From NCBI GenBank assembly GCA_017307955.1, contig JAFKFV010000020.1, positions 62,001 through 126,000 on the forward strand: a stretch of DNA of 64,000 nucleotides. Direction: 5' to 3'. Origin of the DNA: Allobosea sp. Its GTDB lineage: Bacteria > Pseudomonadota > Alphaproteobacteria > Rhizobiales > Kaistiaceae. The notes under the pieces were generated by a model. It was not told where the DNA came from, ran no database searches, and worked only from the letters and a program-made list of their open reading frames with translations. The translations under genes were made by a program, and so were the position numbers. Shown one piece after another: positions 58,783-64,000 of the stretch (position 1 is its first letter; every line of letters begins with the position of its first letter).

Positions 58783-59856
58783 TCAGGCCGGCTTCGGCGG
58801 CATCGCGCGGATGATCCGGACCGCGAGGTCGAGATCGGCGAGGCCGCCGGAAAGCGGCGTGCGCGGCGTGGCGCCGTTCAGGACGCAATCCGCGAAATGC
58901 TTCCACTCGCGGCGGAACGAGGTGTCGGGGACGCCGGGCAGGGTGCGTGAGGATTCCCCGCCATCGGCCTCCTCCTTCAGCGAGACGATCGCCGAGGCGT
59001 GGCGCCAATAGGGGTTCTGGAAGGTGACGCGGACCTCGTCCTTGTCGCCATGCGCCTCGAGATATTCGTCCCACCATTCATACTTCGCGACGCCGATCTC
59101 GAGCGTGCAGGGGACGCCGCCCGGATAATCGAGCACGGCGAGCAGCTGGTCGCCGCCGACCGGTTGGGCATAGAGCACCTTGCCGTCGCTGCCGAAGGCG
59201 CCGCGCAGCACGGCGAGGTCATGGCTGCCGAGCATCAGCAGCATGAGATAGAGGTCGCGATAGCCGGCATGGCTCGCGCCGAGCGAGGCATCGATGCGTG
59301 CGCCGGCCGCGGCCCGCGCCGTCGCCATCACGTCGGCGGGAATGTCGCTCGCACGATGCTGCGTGTAGAGCGTGCCATAGCGGTCGAAGCGGCCGGCGAA
59401 ATCATGCACGCGGATGGCGCGCGGCTTGCCGATCTTCGCGATCCTCGAAAGGCCGATCTCATAGCCGGGATCGTAGAGCTTCATGTAGCCGACCATGGCG
59501 ACGAGGCCGCTCGCCTCGGCCTGCTCCACGAGCGGCCGCGCCTCTTCCGGCGTGAAGGCGAGCGGCTTTTCGACCAGCACATGCTTGCCGGCCGCCAGCG
59601 CCGCCTGGACGATCTCGCCATGGTCATAGGTGCAGATCACGACGGCATCGACCGCGGGATCGGCGAGGAGCGCGCGATAATCGGCATAGAGCGCCTCGAC
59701 GCCATATTGCGTGCCGAGCTTTTGGAGCACGCCGGCCGAGATGTCGCAGAGCGCCGCGATCCGGAGCGAGGGCAGCTCGTCGAGATAGGGCAGGTGCATG
59801 AGCTGCGCGATCTCTCCGCAGCCGATGACGCCGACGCCGATCACCTTGTCGTTCAT
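58783..59856 (-). CDS. Gfo/Idh/MocA family oxidoreductase
   Basis: A 357-residue NAD(P)-dependent dehydrogenase. The N-terminal Rossmann motif is GVIGCGEIAQLMHLPYL (9-25), VEKPLAFT lies near residue 95 and the C-terminal domain has HAGYRDLYLMLLMLGSHDLAVLRG near 195. The sugar substrate is unknown. It lies one base after the permease gene of the importer, so uptake and oxidation are coupled. It is distinct from the dehydrogenase at 18718: the two share only family motifs. Confidence 0.9.
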   Translation of the reverse strand: MNDKVIGVGVIGCGEIAQLMHLPYLDELPSLRIAALCDISAGVLQKLGTQYGVEALYADYRALLADPAVDAVVICTYDHGEIVQAALAAGKHVLVEKPLAFTPEEARPLVEQAEASGLVAMVGYMKLYDPGYEIGLSRIAKIGKPRAIRVHDFAGRFDRYGTLYTQHRASDIPADVMATARAAAGARIDASLGASHAGYRDLYLMLLMLGSHDLAVLRGAFGSDGKVLYAQPVGGDQLLAVLDYPGGVPCTLEIGVAKYEWWDEYLEAHGDKDEVRVTFQNPYWRHASAIVSLKEEADGGESSRTLPGVPDTSFRREWKHFADCVLNGATPRTPLSGGLADLDLAVRIIRAMPPKPA

Positions 59857-59857
59857 G

Positions 59858-60757
59858 TCAACCCTTTACCGCGCCGGCCGTGAGCCCGGCGATGAACTGC
59901 CGCTGCATCAGCAGGAAGACGATGATCACCGGCAGGGTCGTGATCATCAATGCCGCGAAATAGAGGTTCCAGAGCGAGTCGTATTGCTGGAAGAAGCTGA
60001 CGAGACCGAGCGGAATGGTCTGCAGCTCGGGCTTCCTGAGCAGCAGGAAGGCGAGGAAGAAGTCGTTCCAGATCTCGATGAAGCCGAAGATCAGCACGAG
60101 CGCGACGCCCGGCCGGATCAGCGGCAGCATGATGTGGAGGAGCACCTGGAAGCGCGAGGCGCCATCGACGCGCGCTGCGTCCTCGAGATCCGCCGGCAGC
60201 GTCAGGAAGAAGCTCCGGAGGATGAAGACCGAGAGCGGCAGCGAGCTCGCGGCATAGATGACCGCGACGCCGAGGCGGTTGTTGATGAGGCCGAGATCGC
60301 GCGCGACCATGAAGAGCGGGATCGCCATCACCTGAGGCGGCACGAACATCGCGGCGACGATGGCGGCCGTGACGATGCCGCGGCCGCGAAAGCGCAGCCG
60401 CGCCAGCGCATAGGCGCAGGGGGTCGCCGCCGCGACGAGGACGACCAGCGCCGCGGCCGTGATCGAGACGCTGTTGACGATCCGCATCCCCATGCCGGCC
60501 ATCTTCCAGGCTTCGGCATAGTTGCCGAATTCGAGACCCGCCGGCGGTCCCCAGACATTGGTGATGATCTCGTTCTTGGTCTTCAGCGAGCCCGACAGCA
60601 CCCAGAACAGCGGATAGATCGTCTGCAGCAGGACGACGATCAGCGCGGCATAGACGAGGGCGAGTTCGCCGACCCCGCGCCAGCCGAGCGTGGCGAGGGT
60701 GGTGGCGAGATCGGCGCGGCGCGCCGGCGCGGCGGGGGAGGCGGCGATATCGGTCAC
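59858..60757 (-). CDS. Carbohydrate ABC transporter permease (MalG-type)
   Basis: A 299-residue permease with six helices. The coupling loop is DLEDAARVDGASRFQVLLHIMLPL near residues 195-218, the FIEIWNDFFLAFLLL segment lies near 230, and the C-terminus is FIAGLTAGAVKG. The N-terminus has about 20 extra alanine-rich residues. It overlaps the partner permease gene by four bases. No ATPase gene is in this operon as far as it is visible. Confidence 0.9.
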   Translation of the reverse strand: MTDIAASPAAPARRADLATTLATLGWRGVGELALVYAALIVVLLQTIYPLFWVLSGSLKTKNEIITNVWGPPAGLEFGNYAEAWKMAGMGMRIVNSVSITAAALVVLVAAATPCAYALARLRFRGRGIVTAAIVAAMFVPPQVMAIPLFMVARDLGLINNRLGVAVIYAASSLPLSVFILRSFFLTLPADLEDAARVDGASRFQVLLHIMLPLIRPGVALVLIFGFIEIWNDFFLAFLLLRKPELQTIPLGLVSFFQQYDSLWNLYFAALMITTLPVIIVFLLMQRQFIAGLTAGAVKG

Positions 60758-61695
60758 AGCGCCATCCTCTGCCGCCGCATCAGCACGAGCAGCCCGACAC
60801 AGGCGAGCCCGACGATGAGGAAGAGGACATAGCCCATCGCAGAGGCGTAGCTCATCGCCCCATCCTGGAAGGCCTTGGTCATCATGTAGGTCAGTGCCAC
60901 CTCGGTGGCGTGGTTGGGTCCGCCCTTGGTCAGGACATAGACGATATCGAAATTGCGCACGAAGGCGCCGGAAAGGCCGAGGATCGAATTGATGAACACG
61001 ATCGGCATGATGAGCGGCAGCGTCACATGCCAGAAGCGGCGGACGCGGCCGGCGCCGTCCATGGTCGCGCTCTCATAGAGTTCGGCCGGGATCGTCTGCA
61101 GCCCGGCGAGATAGATGACGCCGTGGAAGCCGAGCCATTTCCAGACATCGACGGCGATGATGGCATAGAGCGCGGTGTTGGCGTCGCCGAGCCAGGAATG
61201 CTTGAGGAAGCCGAGGCCGAAGAGCTCAAGGCCGGCATTGAGGAGGCCGAAGACCGGATTGTAGATCCACGACCACAGCAGCCCGACCGCGACGAAGGAC
61301 ATCGTCACCGGCACGAAGGCGGCGGCGCGGAAGAAGGCGCGGCCGAGGAGAGCCCGGTTGAGCAGCAGCGCCAGCGCGAGGCCGAGCACATTTTTCAGGA
61401 TCAGGATCGCGATGACGAAGATGATGTTGTTCTCGATCGCGCCGAGGAAGATGCGATCGGAAGCGAGGCGGACGTAATTGCCGAGGCCGATGAAGACCGG
61501 CGTCGAGAAGCCGTCCCAGTTGTGCAGCGACAGCCAGAATCCGCTGGCGAAGGGCCAGACATAGAACAGCGCGAACAGGACGCCGGCCGGCAGGATCATC
61601 GCCGCGGCGGCAAGGCCGTCGCCCGATGGATCGCGTGCCGGCCGGCTTCGCCGGCCAGTTCGGGCGTGGGCTCCCGAAGCTGGCAGCGCGCTCAT
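60754..61695 (-). CDS. Carbohydrate ABC transporter permease (MalF-type)
   Basis: A 313-residue permease with a basic N-terminus of about 30 residues, then six helices. The coupling loop is ELYESATMDGAGRVRRFWHVTLPL near residues 215-238, and LTKGGPNHATEVALTYM near 265 is typical of this class. It forms the importer with the MalG-type partner and the binding protein at the right edge. The start overlaps the stop of the TIM-barrel gene upstream by four bases. Confidence 0.9.
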   Translation of the reverse strand: MSALPASGAHARTGRRSRPARDPSGDGLAAAAMILPAGVLFALFYVWPFASGFWLSLHNWDGFSTPVFIGLGNYVRLASDRIFLGAIENNIIFVIAILILKNVLGLALALLLNRALLGRAFFRAAAFVPVTMSFVAVGLLWSWIYNPVFGLLNAGLELFGLGFLKHSWLGDANTALYAIIAVDVWKWLGFHGVIYLAGLQTIPAELYESATMDGAGRVRRFWHVTLPLIMPIVFINSILGLSGAFVRNFDIVYVLTKGGPNHATEVALTYMMTKAFQDGAMSYASAMGYVLFLIVGLACVGLLVLMRRQRMAL

Positions 61696-62624
61696 TCGGC
61701 CTGACCGGGGGTCAGCACGAGGCCGAGCGTGTCGCGGACATAGGCGATGCTCTCCAGCGTCGACTGCTCGGCGGTCTTCTGCGAGGCGTCGAGCTCAATG
61801 ATGGCAAGGCCGGAATAATCCGCATCCAGCAGGACATCGACGAGGCCGGGAAGATCGACGACGCCCGCGCCAAGCTCGCAGAAGGCGGCGTAGCGGTCAT
61901 AACCCTTCAGGGCCGGATCGACGCGGGTGTCCTTCAGATGCATGTAGCGGACCGCCTCGACATAGGTCTTCAGCGTTCCGACCGGATCGGAATTGGTGTG
62001 AGCCAGATGGGCCGGGTCGATGCAGAGGCCGGCATGGCGCGTGTCGAGCTCGTCCATCATGCGGTCCAGCTGGTCGCGGCGCTCGATGAAGGTGTCGAGA
62101 TGCGGATGATAGACCGTCTCGATGCCGAGGTCATGCGTGCGGCGACCGATATCCTCGAGCGAGCGGCAGAAGGCCTTGTAGTCCTCGGCCGTATGCTCGC
62201 CCGCGACGCCTTCCGACGGACCGCCGCCGAGCACCAGCACCGGCGCGCCGAAGCCCTTGAGGAGGCGGGCGAGGGCGACGAGCACGTCGCGCTCATATTC
62301 CCAGGCGACGGGATTGGTGAAGATCGCATTGCAGTAGAGCGAGGAGAGCGTGATGCCGTAGGCGCTCTGGGCCTCGGAAAGCAGCGCATAGCGGCGGAGG
62401 ATGTCGGTGTCGGTCGTGACACCCATCGGCGCCTGATTGCCGAGCTGCATATATTTGCGGGCGTACTGGTCGGAAAGGCTGGTGAAGGCCAGGATCTCGA
62501 ACCAGCCGAAGCCCTGCTTGGCGAGGAACTCGATCGCCGGCGTCAGCGGCAGGCCGGCGAGGTCCCAGCTGTTCAGATGATAGCCGATGGAGAATTTCTG
62601 CCGTTCGGCGCGTGAGGCGGTCAT
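61692..62624 (-). CDS. TIM-barrel sugar isomerase/epimerase (IolE/xylose-isomerase-like)
   Basis: A 310-residue TIM-barrel protein with KFSIGYHLNSWDLAG near the N-terminus, IETVYHPHLDTFIERRDQ near residue 170 (His ligand), AGLCIDPAHLAHTNSDP near 205 (Asp, His), VRYMHLKDTR near 230 and GLAIIELDAS near 280 (Glu). This resembles IolE/MocC-type dehydratases and sugar isomerases. It lies between the binding-protein gene and the permease genes. The start MTASRAE at 62624 is chosen; an ATG 12 codons upstream is possible. Confidence 0.83.
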   Translation of the reverse strand: MTASRAERQKFSIGYHLNSWDLAGLPLTPAIEFLAKQGFGWFEILAFTSLSDQYARKYMQLGNQAPMGVTTDTDILRRYALLSEAQSAYGITLSSLYCNAIFTNPVAWEYERDVLVALARLLKGFGAPVLVLGGGPSEGVAGEHTAEDYKAFCRSLEDIGRRTHDLGIETVYHPHLDTFIERRDQLDRMMDELDTRHAGLCIDPAHLAHTNSDPVGTLKTYVEAVRYMHLKDTRVDPALKGYDRYAAFCELGAGVVDLPGLVDVLLDADYSGLAIIELDASQKTAEQSTLESIAYVRDTLGLVLTPGQAE

Positions 62625-62770
62625 GGGGCTCTCGAGGCTCGCGGGGTTGCGGGAGATCACGTCCCGCGAAGCCGGCGACGAGGAGCCGACTTCGCGGGAC
62701 GGGCGGCCGCCCTTGGGGGAGGGAGAGGAGACGGGCGGCCGGTCTCAGTTGTGGGTTCAGGCAAGCGGCC

Positions 62771-64000
62771 TTACTTCGGCGGCCACTGGCCCTGCGCCTT
62801 CAGGTCGTCGAACACGGCCTGGATCGACTGCGCGGCGGCCTCGGGGGTCGTCGTGCCGCCGACGACGCCGGCGATGGCCGAGGCGGTCGCGGTCGAGACT
62901 TCCGACGGCCAGATCCAGTCGAGGAACTTGATCGTCGCCGGGAAGGCCTCCTTGCGCAGCTCGACGGCATAGGCGTCCTCGATCTGCGGCACGCCCTTGA
63001 TCGAAGCCGCGATCGGCTGCTCGGGGGCGAGATAGAGCGAGGCGACCTCGGGCTGCGTCAGATAGCCGATGAAGCGGACGGCGGCGTCGAGCTTCTCGGG
63101 CGGGATCGAGGCCGAGACGCAGATGCCGTTGTCGGCGCCGCCGCCGTGGCCGGGATTGCCGGGCGTGCCGGGCATCTTCGGGAAGGCGAACACGCCCCAC
63201 TGGAAGTCCTTGACGCTCGACTGCAGCGAGGGGATTTCCCAGGTGCCGCCGTAATACATCGCGCTCTTGCCGGCCGCGAAGGCGGCACGCATGCCGTCCA
63301 TGTCGACCGCGAGCGAATCCTTGGAGAGGATGCCGTCGTCGACCCACTGCTTGATGAGCGCGAAGGCCTCGACATCCTGCGGATCCGAGAACTTGGCGGT
63401 GCCTTCGAGGTTCTTCTGCGTCTTCGCGACGGCGTCGCCGGTCGACTGCGACAGCGTCTCGAAATACCACATCGGCCACATGACCGTGTTCGAGCCCTGG
63501 TGCAGGAGCGGGATGATGCCGGCTTCCTTGAACTTCGGCACGGCCGCCTTGAGATCCTCATAGGTCGGCGGGACCGGAATGCCGAGCTTCTTGAAGAGGT
63601 CGACGTTGTAATAGATCGTCGAGGTCGACAGCGTGGAGATCGGCACGCCATAGACTTCGCCGTTGATCGTGAACGCGCCGAGCGCGGCGGCGTCGATCCG
63701 GTCCTGGAACGGTTTGATCTGTTCGGTGATCGGCATCACCAGCTTGCGCCGGACATAGGCGCCGTTCGTGTAGAAGGCCGGGCAGGCGATGAGGTCCATC
63801 TCCTGATCGGCCATGCGCGCGGTCATCACCCGCTGGATCGCGTCGCCCTGCGGGCCCTGCGCGTCCCACTCCACCGCCGCGACATCGGGATTGGCCTTCA
63901 GGAAGCCGTCGATGACCTCCTGCTGGATCTTCGCCTGGACCTCGGGCGCCTGACGCGGCGCCAGCTTGTCCAGCGTCGAGCCGCCGAACACCTTCAGCGT
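62771..64000 (-). CDS. Carbohydrate ABC transporter substrate-binding protein (family 1), cut by the right edge
   Basis: The frame stays open to the last base of the window, so the signal peptide and true start lie outside. The visible 409 residues form most of a family-1 binding protein: PEVQAKIQQEVIDGFLKANPDV, the NGEVYGVPISTLSTSTIYYNVDLFKKLGI hinge region, MWYFETL, GKSAMYYGGTWEIPS and a GGGADNGICVSASIPPEKL loop. A GTG at 63991 could be read as a start but is in the middle of the first strand (TLKVFGGSTL). It heads the leftward operon and delivers sugar to the permeases at 59.9-61.7 kb. Confidence 0.9.
   Translation of the reverse strand, partial: TLKVFGGSTLDKLAPRQAPEVQAKIQQEVIDGFLKANPDVAAVEWDAQGPQGDAIQRVMTARMADQEMDLIACPAFYTNGAYVRRKLVMPITEQIKPFQDRIDAAALGAFTINGEVYGVPISTLSTSTIYYNVDLFKKLGIPVPPTYEDLKAAVPKFKEAGIIPLLHQGSNTVMWPMWYFETLSQSTGDAVAKTQKNLEGTAKFSDPQDVEAFALIKQWVDDGILSKDSLAVDMDGMRAAFAAGKSAMYYGGTWEIPSLQSSVKDFQWGVFAFPKMPGTPGNPGHGGGADNGICVSASIPPEKLDAAVRFIGYLTQPEVASLYLAPEQPIAASIKGVPQIEDAYAVELRKEAFPATIKFLDWIWPSEVSTATASAIAGVVGGTTTPEAAAQSIQAVFDDLKAQGQWPPK

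Overview
The window looks like a piece of chromosome from a high-GC alphaproteobacterium of the Hyphomicrobiales (Rhizobiales) type. This rests on GC-rich codon use throughout, a rhizobial-style phn locus with two phnE genes, many sugar and nucleoside ABC importers packed into small operons, and dispersed palindromic repeats of a kind common in that order. I cannot assign a genus. No rRNA, tRNA, CRISPR array, prophage or transposase gene was seen.

Layout. 1-3.3 kb: the end of an exopolysaccharide locus (Wzz/GumC-type protein tail, Wzy-like polymerase, sugar O-acyltransferase). 3.4-16.4 kb: a near-complete C-P lyase locus made of a hexapeptide acyltransferase, phnC-D-E1-E2, the repressor phnF, and phnG-H-I-J-(GNAT)-K-L-M-N. 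A perfect palindrome upstream of phnG is the likely PhnF operator, and two Pho-box-like sites suggest phosphate control. phnJ carries a palindromic repeat element read in frame. 16.3-23.6 kb: a leftward carbohydrate-catabolism cluster (GNAT, SDR, two TIM-barrel isomerase/epimerases, a Gfo/Idh/MocA dehydrogenase, a cupin, and two genes matching the two halves of plant Tm-1). A divergent TetR gene follows, then an ABC importer with two different ATPases and a tiny membrane protein (23.8-30.5 kb).

30.5-32.0 kb: a divergent TetR/SDR pair around a perfect 20-bp palindrome. 32.0-37.5 kb: a sugar or sugar-acid locus with a rhamnose-mutarotase homologue, a GntR/FCD regulator, an enolase-superfamily enzyme and an ABC importer. 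37.7-42.4 kb: a BMP-type nucleoside ABC importer, followed by a nucleoside hydrolase and an amidohydrolase (42.7-45.0 kb). 45.3-55.8 kb: methionine-salvage genes (mtnD, mtnB, mtnK), two paralogous RbsB-like binding proteins, a ribose-type permease and ATPase, an LVIVD-repeat protein, an unrecognised exported protein and a VapBC-like toxin-antitoxin pair. 56.1-64 kb: an aldo/keto reductase and a leftward sugar operon (SDR, epimerase, dehydrogenase, two permeases, TIM-barrel protein, binding protein) that runs off the right edge.

How the genes may work together. The phn locus imports phosphonates and breaks their C-P bond. The 37.7-55.8 kb stretch can be read as a route that imports nucleosides (possibly methylthioadenosine) and methylthioribose, deaminates and hydrolyses the nucleoside, and feeds methylthioribose through MtnK, MtnB and MtnD towards methionine. 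MtnA and MtnC are not in the window, and the substrates are inferred from context. Three families of palindromic repeat elements lie in the gaps between operons and, in one case, inside phnJ.
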